DNA from: a virus
Virus record (IMG/VR): IMGVR_UViG_3300045977_000498
Span: 1-49,996 of that record
DNA length: 49,996 nucleotides
Direction: 5' to 3' (one strand)
A program made the position numbers and the translations under genes. Each line of letters opens with the position of its first letter. Position 1 is the first letter of the stretch. Below the pieces are notes generated by a model. That model searched no databases, was not told the origin of the DNA, and saw only the letters and a list, made by a program, of their open reading frames with translations. Below are positions 1 to 9,236 of the stretch, piece by piece.

Positions 1-3000
1 GGACAACAACGACCCGTCCATCACCGACAGCAGCGCGAGCGAGAGCGTGTGCATCCGGCACCTGACGGCGGGCACGCCCACGGTGGACGCCGAGGCCGAT
101 CTGGACACGATGGATAGCGACGGCTTCACGCTCGATTGGACCACCGCCGACAGCACGGCGCGCGAGCACGGCTATCTGGCGATGGCCTCGGGGGCCGCCG
201 CCGCGCCCTCCCGGAAGGCCCTCACGCTCCTCGGGGTCAGTTGATGGCCACGGGCTCGATCGACTTCACCGTCAGCGAAACGGCCGGCGTGACCCGCGCC
301 GCCGGCGGCACGCTCGCCTCCCCTCGGTTCCCGTTTGCGATCCCGCTCCGCGCCGACGAGGCGAAGCTCAACACCAATCAGTTCCGGGTCATCGACACGT
401 CCACCAACCAGCCGCTGACACAGGTGGCCTTCCGCATGGCGGAGCTGCCGCTGGGGCATGCCAGCGGCGGCTGCGTGGGCGGCGCCCGCTGGGGCGACTA
501 CGGCAACACCGGCCATCGGGGCGCGGTGTGCCTGGTGGACTTCCTGCCCACGGTGGGCGCCAACGAAACGCGCACCTACCAGCTGCAGACCTCCGGCGGC
601 AGCGGCTCGACGGCGGGCGGCATCACCGTCGGCACGAGCAACCCCGACTACTACGAGATCAACACCGGCGCGATCACCGCGCGCGTGCCCCGGCGGGGCG
701 CGATGTCCGTCCTCGAGTTCCTACGCGAGAACAGCACCGGCTTCGCCGCGATCAATGGGGATGGCGGCGGGCTCTGGATGCAGGGCATTGCGGGCAGTCC
801 CCCGAGCCCCGGCACCGGCCCCGCCAACAATCAGGCGGGCGACTACGTCTCCAACCTGGACATCAGCGGCGATGGCGCCAGCAACGGCGGCGACCCGCTG
901 GAGATTGCCCGCCCCACCAAATACTTCACGTCGATCGAGTTCGCCAACTCGCAGCGCGTGCGGATCAAGATCGACACGATCCGCTGCGTCGGCGCCACCG
1001 GCGAGTTCAAGGGCATGAACCGGGACCATCAGGGCAGCGCCAGCGCCGTCCCGACCCCGCGCGCGGCCACGTGGGATGTCTACTTGGAGTTCTTCCGCAA
1101 CTCCGGCGCCATCCGGCGCCAGTTCATCTTCAAGTCCACCGGCGGCGGGGAGCCGCTGGCGAACGGCGGCGAGGCCAGTGATTGCGCGGTGCAGGGCTAC
1201 GGCGTCGATACCGTCACGACGTTCACCGGCTCCATGACGGCGCACACCCGCGACGAGACGGGTGCCACGAAGGTCATGTCGGTGACGAGCGCGACGGCCA
1301 AGACGCTGCGCCAGTTGCAGGCGCCGACGTCGTCCACCTACGGCATGAGCCTGCAGCGCACGGGCGACTTCACGCCGACCGGCACGCCGATCACCATGCT
1401 GGAAGCGTTCTACGCCGTCTCCAACGGCACGGTCACGCTGCTGGAGATCCCCTTCCAGTGGCGTGAGCGCCAGCCCATGGGGTTCTCCCATACGCCCGCG
1501 ACGGGGCGCCTGCGCTGGGAGATGCTGAACCCGAGCGAAGGCGATCTCCACCACATGAGCATCTTCCCGCACACGTACCACAACCGGAAGGGCCATCACT
1601 GGGCCTACCACGAAGACTGGCTGGTCCTCGTGCCGGGCACCCTCACCGCCACGCAGATGCGGGAGATGGTGCAGGCGCTCGCGGGCAAGCACGAGCTGAA
1701 GACCAACGGTGTGTACGCGGCCACCGCCAGCGAGACCGCCGCCGGGGCGCAGCAGCCCTCGCTGCTCGGCCAGGCCGACGCCAACCACTGGGATGATACG
1801 CGCGTCTGGGGGCGGATGCCGGTGAAGACCACGTCGCGCCCGGATCTGCTCGGCACCCCGGGCTTCTTGGGCCTCGCCGGGGGCAAACCCGGGAGCGTGT
1901 CGAAGTGGGACGACGTGGATGACCGCATGAACCAGTGGGCCGACGTCTGGCATGACGAGGCGGCGCGGTCCGGGCTGAGCGAGCCTGGCGACGCCTCATT
2001 CCGCACACTCCAGGCCAACTCCACCGAGCGGCAGTTCTGGAATGATCGCTATTTCGGCTGCCACGCCGCCTCCGGCGGCATCGGCCCCAACGACTACGAG
2101 TATGGCAGTTATCCGATCTATGCCTGGCTCCGCCGGAACGACCGGGGCGATTTCGCCATCGCGTGGGAAGCGACCACCCACTTCGCGACGGTGGACATCC
2201 TGCACAAGCTCCCGAACCTCGCCGGATGGGCCTGTGGGCAAGTCAGCGATATCGCCGCGCCGCCCGGCACCTTCCACTGGGGCGGGGGCAACGCCGGGCT
2301 GGAGTACCAGCAGGAGTGGGAATGCCTCTCCTTGATGTATCTCCTGACGGGGGAGTACCTGTATCTCGAAGCGGGCATCCACTGCCTCAACTTCTACAAC
2401 CACTGGCTCTACGGCTTCACACGCGGCTCGGGCCCGACGTTTGTCGGGCACTACCAGACCGATACCGGCACGGTCAACGGCAACGCGGTCACCTTTTCCA
2501 ATCCCTCGCGCTGGACCGGCACGCCGCAAGGCATTCCGACGGGCCGGCCCCCGCAGACGCGCATCGCGATCCGCCCATCGGATACCACCACGTTCATTTC
2601 AAGCAGCCCGGCTACCGTGTCCTCGTTCGGCCAGTTCCTGGTCATCACCGGCACCACCTGGGGCGCCCTCTCGGTCTCGGTGGGCACCGGGCCGGTCGAC
2701 GAGGGGTGGGGCGCGTCCGCAGTTCCGTTCTTCTTGGAGACCTCCGGGCGCTGGGTTGGCGCGGAGATCACGGTGGGGGTCTCCGTGTACCGCGTGACGA
2801 ATCTTTGGACGGCCACGAACGATCAGGTTCGGGTGACGGCCAATGGTAGTCAATCGGCGTGGTCGATTTCGACCAACGCCAGCGTCGGAGCCGTCACCTA
2901 CGCCAACAAGACCGATGTCCGGGTGCAAGTGGCCGGCGCGACGAAGACGGTCGATACGCACTACACCGTCTCCGGTTTGGGAACGACCACCGCCACGGTG

Positions 3001-3735
3001 ACGTTCACGGCGGGGAACATTCCCACAGCAGGCCAACTCGTCGTGATCCAGTCGTTTCAGGGTCGGCGCGTCCTGATCTCACCGAGCCCGGCCCCCGCGA
3101 TCAGCGGGCAGATCGCCACGATCACCTCCTTCCCTCGGCGCACGACGTTTGCGGGATACGTGGAATCCATCAGCGGATCCGTCGCGCAGGTGTCGTGGCA
3201 GTTCGGCACGCCTGCGTCCGGCACGTATAGCTTTGAGCCCATGCTGGTCCACTACAACTCCCCCCGCGCGTACACCTGGCCCCTCGCCGGCATCATCGGG
3301 CTGGCGCGCTGCCTGGGCGGCACCGTCGCGACGACGTATGCCACGGGGGGGAGCTACGATCTCTACCGACGCATTCACGACAGCAGCCGGTTCATGCTCT
3401 GGTGGGAACAGTCCTGTACGCATCCGTCGATGAGCCCGTCGATGGGCGGCATTGGCACCTGGGGCACGACGAATGGGACGGCGACCTTCACGAATCACTG
3501 GTATGGCGGGCATGGCGCCATCCATGCGACGGCCCACGAATATCCCACGATCCCCCTGCGCAACGCCCATCAGTTTGCGGAATCGCGGCGCGCCCTCGGC
3601 CTCGGCCCGAGCTTCTTCACGGCCGGCTTCGGCACCGACATCATCAATCTCCTCTATCGGTGGGGTTGCCATACCTGGATGGGCGTGGATGGCCTGAGCC
3701 CCATCACGTCCGGCACGCCCGCCTCCGGCGGCGGC
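1..3735. repeat. Direct repeat, copy 1 (start of unit genome)
   Basis: This stretch recurs at 46262-49996 with constant offset 46,261. By eye the copies agree apart from five substitutions between 3639 and 3657. The repeat starts inside one gene and is cut by the window end inside another, so it has no natural boundaries. It most likely reflects a circular or circularly permuted genome assembled past its own start; a physical terminal redundancy is the alternative. Confidence 0.9.
2..244 (+). CDS. 3' end of three-repeat fibre protein (partial)
   Basis: This is the last 80 codons of the 416-residue fibre-like protein that is complete at 45255-46505. The open frame enters from the left edge with no start, and its residues are the same as the C-terminus of that gene, including the DSDGFTLDW repeat signature. 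The stop overlaps the ATG of the adhesin gene as TGATG, indicating translational coupling. It is not an independent gene: the break is where the circular map was opened. Confidence 0.9.
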   Translation, partial: DNNDPSITDSSASESVCIRHLTAGTPTVDAEADLDTMDSDGFTLDWTTADSTAREHGYLAMASGAAAAPSRKALTLLGVS

Positions 3736-6153
3736 AGTGACCCGAGCGGGGTCAACGCGCTCAAACGCCTGCCCATCGGGCGCGGCGGGCATCTGGCCTC
3801 AGCCAGTTCCTATCAGCCCTTCGGGTCACCCTACGGGTGGACGTTCACCGACAAACCAACGGCGATCGGGAAAACGCGCCTGGATTTCCTCTATGCGGCG
3901 CGGAATCCCAATCAGATCGGTGACATCGGCTTCATCTTCTTCGAGGGGCCCACGACCACGGGCTACGGCACGGCCCTGATGGGGGCCGACATCCTCGCCT
4001 ACGTGGCCGCCCACAAGCTCCACCCGGCGGGCGAGTTCGCCAAGCGTGACCTCTGGCTCCGCATCGCCATGGAAATGTGGGCGGCGTGCCTCACGATGGG
4101 CAGCGACCTGACGTTCGGCTTCGGCAGCTATTTCAACCCGACGAACTTCGGACGCGTGCGCACGCATCTCGCCGGCAATGGCGCGGCCAACGGCACCGTG
4201 CGCTTCCCGCATTGGGTGCGCAAGCACGGCGCGGAGGTCACGCGCTACGCGCAGGAGGGCTTCGCGGGGGGGCAGCCGCCCGACACGCAGGCCCCGACCG
4301 AGACGCAGGCGCTCGCGCTGGTGTCGAAGACCGACGTGCAGATCGTCGTGGACGGCCCCGCCGCCACCGATAACGTGGCGGTGGTGGGCTACCGCTTTTT
4401 CAAGGATGGCGCGCAGGACGGGCCCGACCAGGCGGGCACGAGCCACACCTACTCGGTCCTGACCGCCAGCACGACCTACAGCCTGAAACGCCGCGCGCTC
4501 GATGCGGTGGGCAACGTCTCCGGCGACTCCAACACGCTGTCCATCCAGACCAACGCGGCGGCCGATACCACGCCGCCGACCGTGCCGGAGATCGACACCC
4601 CGCGCACGGTCGGGCAGGACTTCATCACCTACACGTGGTCGGAGTCCATCGACACGCAGTCAAGCCTGCTGCGCTACCTCGTGCGGTTCGACGGCGCGGC
4701 CGATGAGGAGGTGCTGCCGCCGACGCGCACGATCACCAAAAGCGGCCTCACCCCCGACACCACGCACACCTGCCAGGTGCGGGCGCAGGATACGCAACTG
4801 AACCTCTCGGCCTACGGCACGCTGGTCAGCGACACCACGTTGGCGCAATCGACGGACATTGACCCGCCCTCGACGCCGGGCACGCCGACGTTGACCGCGA
4901 GCACCAGCACCAGCCTCACTGTGACCTTCGCGGAATCGACCGATGACGTGGGTGTGGTGAACTACCTCGTGGCGGCGACGGAGGGCGTGCAGGTCGATGA
5001 CGGGACGGCCGTGGCAGACCGCGAGACGACGGTGACTGCCCCGCCGGCCCTCCTGACCGGGCTGACGCGCTTCTCTGACTACACCGTGTCGGTCGTCGCT
5101 CGGGACGCCGTGCCGAATGCCTCGCCAGCCAGCAGCGCGGTGCTCCGGACGCGCCCCTTGGCTCGCGTGTTCAATGGCTCGACCCAGCTCGTGCGGGCCA
5201 CCGCACTCAGCACTGACGGCAGCTATCCAATCACCGTCGGCATCAAATTCTACCCGACGGCGGCGGCCGCGGGCTTCCTCTGGTCCCTGGCCAACCACAC
5301 GGGCAACAACGACTGGCTCGCGATCAAGGTGCTCGCGAACCTCACCGTCCAGGCCCTACGCAGTAACGCCACTGGCTTCTCGCCGGGTGCGACGAGCCTC
5401 GGGACGGCCACGCTGAACACATGGAATCGCGTCATCGCGGTATTCGCCTCTGACACGCTCTGCACGATCCGCCTGAATACCGATGCCACTGCGGGGCAGG
5501 ACACGACGCTCAAGGTCGCCCCGGCCGGCATCACGCGCGAGGCCATCGGCGGGCTGGACCGTCTCACGCCAGTGCAGTACTACACGGGTCGCGCGGCCCA
5601 GCGGGCGCTCTGGGCCGCCGCCCTGGACGCCGTCGAGCAGGGCGCCTTCCTCGGCGGCGCGAGCGCGTGGCTGATTCGCCCCAGCGCGTTCGCCTCCTTC
5701 GTGCCGCTGGCGCTGGGTGCCGATCCCGAGGCCGATGTCGCCGGGCCGAGCGCCATGGCGCTGGTCAATGCCCCCACGACGGCCGACGGCCCCGACGATG
5801 TGCTGGACCTCACCGATCCGGTGCCGCCGGGGCCCCCGCAGCCGCCGACCAACGTGGTCGTCTCCGCGCTCGGCGCCACCACCGTGAGCATCACCTTCAC
5901 GCCGGGCACCGATACCACCGGCACGCGCGTGCGTCGCCTGGACACCTCGGTCGTCTTTGAGCTGCCCGTCGCCGACACGACGTTTGTAGACAACGGCCTG
6001 GCGCCGTTCAGCACGTACCGCTACACGTTCGCCGGCATCCAGAGCGCCCTCGAATCGGCGCAGACGGCCCCCATCGAGATCACCACGCGGGCGATCCACC
6101 AGACCCCCGCCTCCGGGCGCACCCTGCGCTCCGGCGTCACGCCCAAGGGCTAG
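244..6153 (+). CDS. Giant receptor-binding protein / candidate polysaccharide depolymerase
   Basis: The product has 1969 residues. I chose ATG 244 because it overlaps the upstream stop (TGATG); an earlier in-frame ATG at 136 lies inside the upstream gene. Residues 1-400 look beta-rich. Residues about 640-1335 contain Trp/His-rich helical blocks (for example HWGGGNAGLEYQQEWECLSL, then MYLLTGEYLYLEAG) resembling alpha/alpha-toroid polysaccharide lyases such as the YetA/PcRGLX group, with a beta-rich insertion at about 740-1000. Fibronectin type III-like repeats follow at about 1342-1640, a LamG-like sandwich at about 1641-1820 and a last FN3-like unit at about 1866-1953. No catalytic residue can be assigned. 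Role inferred: tail spike or fibre binding or cutting a surface glycan. GC is far above the rest of the genome (45 of 60 bases at 661-720), suggesting transfer. A structural role is likely; enzyme activity is uncertain. Confidence 0.75.
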   Translation: MATGSIDFTVSETAGVTRAAGGTLASPRFPFAIPLRADEAKLNTNQFRVIDTSTNQPLTQVAFRMAELPLGHASGGCVGGARWGDYGNTGHRGAVCLVDFLPTVGANETRTYQLQTSGGSGSTAGGITVGTSNPDYYEINTGAITARVPRRGAMSVLEFLRENSTGFAAINGDGGGLWMQGIAGSPPSPGTGPANNQAGDYVSNLDISGDGASNGGDPLEIARPTKYFTSIEFANSQRVRIKIDTIRCVGATGEFKGMNRDHQGSASAVPTPRAATWDVYLEFFRNSGAIRRQFIFKSTGGGEPLANGGEASDCAVQGYGVDTVTTFTGSMTAHTRDETGATKVMSVTSATAKTLRQLQAPTSSTYGMSLQRTGDFTPTGTPITMLEAFYAVSNGTVTLLEIPFQWRERQPMGFSHTPATGRLRWEMLNPSEGDLHHMSIFPHTYHNRKGHHWAYHEDWLVLVPGTLTATQMREMVQALAGKHELKTNGVYAATASETAAGAQQPSLLGQADANHWDDTRVWGRMPVKTTSRPDLLGTPGFLGLAGGKPGSVSKWDDVDDRMNQWADVWHDEAARSGLSEPGDASFRTLQANSTERQFWNDRYFGCHAASGGIGPNDYEYGSYPIYAWLRRNDRGDFAIAWEATTHFATVDILHKLPNLAGWACGQVSDIAAPPGTFHWGGGNAGLEYQQEWECLSLMYLLTGEYLYLEAGIHCLNFYNHWLYGFTRGSGPTFVGHYQTDTGTVNGNAVTFSNPSRWTGTPQGIPTGRPPQTRIAIRPSDTTTFISSSPATVSSFGQFLVITGTTWGALSVSVGTGPVDEGWGASAVPFFLETSGRWVGAEITVGVSVYRVTNLWTATNDQVRVTANGSQSAWSISTNASVGAVTYANKTDVRVQVAGATKTVDTHYTVSGLGTTTATVTFTAGNIPTAGQLVVIQSFQGRRVLISPSPAPAISGQIATITSFPRRTTFAGYVESISGSVAQVSWQFGTPASGTYSFEPMLVHYNSPRAYTWPLAGIIGLARCLGGTVATTYATGGSYDLYRRIHDSSRFMLWWEQSCTHPSMSPSMGGIGTWGTTNGTATFTNHWYGGHGAIHATAHEYPTIPLRNAHQFAESRRALGLGPSFFTAGFGTDIINLLYRWGCHTWMGVDGLSPITSGTPASGGGSDPSGVNALKRLPIGRGGHLASASSYQPFGSPYGWTFTDKPTAIGKTRLDFLYAARNPNQIGDIGFIFFEGPTTTGYGTALMGADILAYVAAHKLHPAGEFAKRDLWLRIAMEMWAACLTMGSDLTFGFGSYFNPTNFGRVRTHLAGNGAANGTVRFPHWVRKHGAEVTRYAQEGFAGGQPPDTQAPTETQALALVSKTDVQIVVDGPAATDNVAVVGYRFFKDGAQDGPDQAGTSHTYSVLTASTTYSLKRRALDAVGNVSGDSNTLSIQTNAAADTTPPTVPEIDTPRTVGQDFITYTWSESIDTQSSLLRYLVRFDGAADEEVLPPTRTITKSGLTPDTTHTCQVRAQDTQLNLSAYGTLVSDTTLAQSTDIDPPSTPGTPTLTASTSTSLTVTFAESTDDVGVVNYLVAATEGVQVDDGTAVADRETTVTAPPALLTGLTRFSDYTVSVVARDAVPNASPASSAVLRTRPLARVFNGSTQLVRATALSTDGSYPITVGIKFYPTAAAAGFLWSLANHTGNNDWLAIKVLANLTVQALRSNATGFSPGATSLGTATLNTWNRVIAVFASDTLCTIRLNTDATAGQDTTLKVAPAGITREAIGGLDRLTPVQYYTGRAAQRALWAAALDAVEQGAFLGGASAWLIRPSAFASFVPLALGADPEADVAGPSAMALVNAPTTADGPDDVLDLTDPVPPGPPQPPTNVVVSALGATTVSITFTPGTDTTGTRVRRLDTSVVFELPVADTTFVDNGLAPFSTYRYTFAGIQSALESAQTAPIEITTRAIHQTPASGRTLRSGVTPKG

Positions 6154-6156
6154 GAT

Positions 6157-6489
6157 GTGGCGACCGCGCGATCAGCGATCACCGCACGCGGGGCCACGAC
6201 GGGGCGCAGCGTGCTGACCGCGCGCCTCGGCCGGGAGCCCACCCTTACAGGCAGCGTGACCATCAGCGAGCTGGACGTGAGTGTAGAGATCACGCTGCCA
6301 GTCCGCTACCCGAACACCAACTACACTGTTATCTTTGGCGGTGTTTCCACAGTCATTGGTCTGCCATCGGCGACCGCACTTCTCGAGCCAAGCGCCAACA
6401 ACAAGACCATGGGAGGCTTCACTCTCACCCTTCAAGCTGCTCCAGGCGTGGGGGCGTCTGTGTCCGCGCCATGGCAGGTGAACCCATGA
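6157..6489 (+). CDS. Small fibre-tip-like structural protein
   Basis: GTG start, 110 residues, four bases after the adhesin stop; the nearby ATG 6155 is in a frame that closes after 21 codons. The C-terminal two thirds (ITLPVRYPNTNYTVIFGG and on) reads like the beta-rich tips of phage fibres. Composition changes within the gene: the first 30 codons are very GC-rich like the adhesin, and from about 6245 the sequence drops to the genome norm (30 of 60 at 6301-6360). The gene therefore spans the right edge of the GC-rich module and looks like a recombination product. No enzymatic motif is present. Confidence 0.65.
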   Translation: MATARSAITARGATTGRSVLTARLGREPTLTGSVTISELDVSVEITLPVRYPNTNYTVIFGGVSTVIGLPSATALLEPSANNKTMGGFTLTLQAAPGVGASVSAPWQVNP

Positions 6490-6722
6490 GCCAGCGTGTT
6501 GTGAGAGTCGTTCCCGTGGGGCCTGGCACTGAGATCCGAGGCGCACAGGTGGGTTCCGTGCCCTGCCCCACGCACTGGCCCGATGGGGCGCACGCCTTCC
6601 ACCACTGCATGCACGTGGTGACGCGGTATGCGCCTGTTGCACCCCTCAAAGACGGCTATGTGGAAGACGTCCACGACGGTCCTCACGTGTGCTCCTGTGG
6701 GGCCAAGAAGGAGGCAAGCTGA
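6486..6722 (+). CDS. Small His/Cys-rich protein, unknown function
   Basis: 78 residues. ATG 6486 overlaps the previous stop (ATGA); a second in-frame ATG lies at 6471. The product has a Cys/His cluster (PCPTHW, FHHCMH, CSCG) compatible with a small zinc-binding fold, though the spacing matches no family I can name. It sits between the fibre genes and the portal, and its stop overlaps the next ATG, so it is the first typical-composition gene after the GC-rich module. Function unknown. Confidence 0.6.
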   Translation: MSQRVVRVVPVGPGTEIRGAQVGSVPCPTHWPDGAHAFHHCMHVVTRYAPVAPLKDGYVEDVHDGPHVCSCGAKKEAS

Positions 6723-6883
6723 TGCCGAAGAAGAAGCTCTCAGGAGCTCAGAAGCAGCGCATCTCAGGCATGGCGGAGGAGATGGCGCAGAGCTCCTTTA
6801 AGCGCAACTCGAAGTTCAAAGGCAACAGGAAGTCCCAGATCTTCGCCATCACGACTGCCAAGGAGAAGAAGCGCAGTGCTTGA
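6722..6883 (+). CDS. Very basic 53-residue protein
   Basis: ATG 6722 overlaps the previous stop (TGATG). The product is rich in Lys and Arg (starts MPKKKLSGAQKQR, ends TTAKEKKRSA) and has no hydrophobic segment. It overlaps the portal start by eight bases. Nucleic-acid binding or packing inside the capsid is a guess from charge alone. Similar short Lys-rich genes occur at 12143 and 12574 in the same operon. Confidence 0.6.
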   Translation: MPKKKLSGAQKQRISGMAEEMAQSSFKRNSKFKGNRKSQIFAITTAKEKKRSA

Positions 6884-8459
6884 CGACGCAGCACGATGGG
6901 CTGACCGTCTCGAGGCTTGGGAAGGTCTCTACAAGCACGAGAAGGAGGAGAAGTTCAACAAGGTCAGGGACTGGTATGGGAACAAGTTTCCCCAAGGTCT
7001 CCTGACAGTCAATCTCCTGTTCAGCTTTGGGCGCGCAGTGGTTCCACAACTCTACTTCAAGAACCCAACAGCCGCTGTCACCATCTACCAGCCAGGGTAC
7101 GGTCCTGACCAGCTCACGTTGCAGAAGGTTGACGATCGCCTCCTGAAGCTCATGAAGGTGAAGCAGACGGTCAAGAAGATGATCGTCAGCGCCTTCTGCT
7201 TCAGCAGGGGAGTGTGCAAGGTAGGCTACCTCGGTGGAGGTGATACCTCGTTCGGACTTAGCCTAACCGGCACGATTCCCCACTACCAGAGACAGGACAG
7301 GTACGCACCAGAGCGGCCGTACGTCGCGCACATCCATACGAAGGACTTCGCCTTCGACTATCAGGTGTCGGACGTGGATGACAGCGGCTGGTTCGCCATG
7401 CGCTTTGACCGCTCGCACGCGCAGCTGAAGGAAGACACCAGTCCTCTGGGTGACTATTTCCGTGACAAGGGCAAGGCATCTGACAACCCTGATCAGATGG
7501 AGACCTTCTGGGAAGTGTGGGACAAAGGCACAGGCAAGATGCATGTCATGTGCGAGAAGGACCAGGTCGGCGATCAGGAGGACTTCAGTATTTGGCCCTT
7601 CTACGTGTTGGACTTCAACTGGGTGCCAGAGATGCCCCTCGGCCTGTCCGACGCTGAGCTGATCCTCGATCTCCAGAAAGAATTCAACGAGATCAAGACT
7701 CAGATCCACGACCACAGGCGCACAAGCCTGTTGAAGATCCTTGCCAAGAAGGGCAGCCTGACGCGTGAGGCGATTGCACAGCTCAAGAGTGAGGAGACGG
7801 GTCCTGTGGTGGAAGTGGAAGGAGAGGTCAACACAAGCATTGCTCCTTTCAGCCCCACCATTCCTGTCGAGCTCTTCACCACAGCCAACACGAATGAGAG
7901 TGACGTGAGGGCCGTCATTGGCTTCAGTCGCAACCAGCTTGGGGAGACCAGTCCCCAGAAGAAGACGGCCTCTGAGGCCAACATCATTCAACAGCAGACC
8001 ATGATCAGGCTCGACGAGAGGCGTGACATGGTTGCGGACACCCTGAACGAGATCCTGATCGCTGTCAACTCTCACGTGCTGGACAAGTGGTCTCCTGAGA
8101 CTGCGGCCCAGTATGGTGCGGATCCTGCCTCCTGGGTGCGCCTCCAGCAAGTGAACGCCACCATGACTGTGGATGTTGTACCTGACAGCACCCTTCCTCT
8201 CAGCCGCCAGGTCAAGCAGGAAGAGGCCCGCACCATGTACCTGACGCTGAGGGACGACCCCCTCATCGACCAGGTTAAGCTGCGCATGAAGCTCCTGGAG
8301 GCCTTTGAGACGGCAGACATGAGCCTCCTGAACCTTCAGGCCATTGAGCAGATGCAGGCTCTGGCAGCACAGATGCCCATGCAGCAGCAAGCTATTAGTG
8401 AGGGACGCCAGCAGCGTGGTCCTGACCAAGGTCAGCGGAGGCCAAGGTCCATTGCCTAG
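6876..8459 (+). CDS. Portal protein (head-to-tail connector)
   Basis: 527 residues from GTG 6876, with AAGGAGAAG upstream. The product would form the dodecameric portal ring at the capsid vertex through which DNA is packaged and ejected. Supporting features are the long helical middle with FNEIKTQIHDHRRTSLLKIL, the block ETSPQKKTASEANIIQQQT followed by DERRDMVADTLNEILIA typical of podovirus-type portals, a Gln-rich C-terminus and the usual length. Its place ahead of scaffold and capsid genes agrees. The C-terminal codons overlap the next small gene. Confidence 0.9.
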   Translation: MLDDAARWADRLEAWEGLYKHEKEEKFNKVRDWYGNKFPQGLLTVNLLFSFGRAVVPQLYFKNPTAAVTIYQPGYGPDQLTLQKVDDRLLKLMKVKQTVKKMIVSAFCFSRGVCKVGYLGGGDTSFGLSLTGTIPHYQRQDRYAPERPYVAHIHTKDFAFDYQVSDVDDSGWFAMRFDRSHAQLKEDTSPLGDYFRDKGKASDNPDQMETFWEVWDKGTGKMHVMCEKDQVGDQEDFSIWPFYVLDFNWVPEMPLGLSDAELILDLQKEFNEIKTQIHDHRRTSLLKILAKKGSLTREAIAQLKSEETGPVVEVEGEVNTSIAPFSPTIPVELFTTANTNESDVRAVIGFSRNQLGETSPQKKTASEANIIQQQTMIRLDERRDMVADTLNEILIAVNSHVLDKWSPETAAQYGADPASWVRLQQVNATMTVDVVPDSTLPLSRQVKQEEARTMYLTLRDDPLIDQVKLRMKLLEAFETADMSLLNLQAIEQMQALAAQMPMQQQAISEGRQQRGPDQGQRRPRSIA

Positions 8460-8649
8460 CTTGCCTCCTGAATCGGCAGACCTGGTTCTCCGCATATTGG
8501 ACACCTTGAGGGCACGCTTCTCAACGCCTACGAAGCCACCACAGCATGAGGTGATGCAGTTTGCGCTGCGGCGGCTGTTCGAGCCGCAGATGCGACGGCG
8601 CGCCTTCGAGACTGCTCGGCGGCCTACTGGTCAGGAACAGGAGTACTAG
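8452..8649 (+). CDS. Small protein after the portal, unknown function
   Basis: 65 residues from TTG 8452, chosen because GGAGG at 8437-8441 lies ten bases upstream; GTG 8416 is an alternative inside the portal gene. The product is Arg-rich and helical (VMQFALRRLFEPQMRRRAFE). It overlaps the portal stop by eight bases and ends two bases before the next TTG start, so it is embedded in the head operon. No family recognised; a minor head or packaging factor is possible. Confidence 0.5.
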   Translation: MPSLPPESADLVLRILDTLRARFSTPTKPPQHEVMQFALRRLFEPQMRRRAFETARRPTGQEQEY

Positions 8650-8651
8650 TC

Positions 8652-9236
8652 TTGCCCAGGATAGAGCCGCGTGCTGAGGAGCTTGTGCGGCAGATCATGG
8701 GCTCTGAACCCAACATGACTGCGGAGGCGATGGGCCTTGTCGCGCCACCTGCCGCTCTCGTTGGCTCAGGTGCCCAGATGCTGAGGCGGACGTACCCGAA
8801 CCTCGCGAAGCGCTTCGAGGTCTTGCCAGACCTGTTTGAGATGATCCTTGGTAGGATTCCTCCTGAGGTCCTCGCACGGTTCGGACTACCATTCACCACG
8901 CAGGGCCTTGCGTTCCCCAAGATGGGAGAGCGGTTCCGCACGTACGTGTCGCCTAGCTTTCCAAACATCAAGGGCACCATGGCGCACGAAGGCTTGCACA
9001 GCGCGTACTTTCAAAAGGGCATGGGCGGTGTTCCCAAGGAGGAGCACGCCAGAAAGATTGTCGAGCATTTCAAGAAGAAGCACCCTGCCAAGCCAGGTGA
9101 GGCCAGTCTCGACGACTGGCTCCGCACATACCAGGAGATGGGAGACACTCCTGCCATGGCGTACGGCGAAACTGCTGTGGAGGCGATGGCTCAGAACATG
9201 GCGAGGGCAGCCCGAAGGCAGGGGAGGATTCCATGA
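8652..9236 (+). CDS. HEXXH-containing protein in the prohead-protease position
   Basis: 194 residues from TTG 8652. The segment TMAHEGLHSAYF carries HEGLH at residues 112-116, the zincin HEXXH signature, flanked by hydrophobic residues as in real metallopeptidases. A downstream AYGETAVEAMA (E173, E177) could supply the third zinc ligand as in gluzincins. The gene lies between portal and scaffold/capsid, where phages often encode the maturation protease, usually a serine enzyme. No signal peptide or membrane segment. I infer a possible zinc protease or inactive structural relative; the family is not identified. Confidence 0.55.
   Translation: MPRIEPRAEELVRQIMGSEPNMTAEAMGLVAPPAALVGSGAQMLRRTYPNLAKRFEVLPDLFEMILGRIPPEVLARFGLPFTTQGLAFPKMGERFRTYVSPSFPNIKGTMAHEGLHSAYFQKGMGGVPKEEHARKIVEHFKKKHPAKPGEASLDDWLRTYQEMGDTPAMAYGETAVEAMAQNMARAARRQGRIP

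Noticed and set aside
721-1953. 410-codon minus-strand frame (also at 46982-48214)
   Set aside because: GC-driven shadow of the giant adhesin; Arg/Ala/Gly/His-rich without domains.
3639-3657. Diversity-generating retroelement target
   Set aside because: The differences are mostly silent third-position changes, not adenine-specific, and no reverse transcriptase is present.
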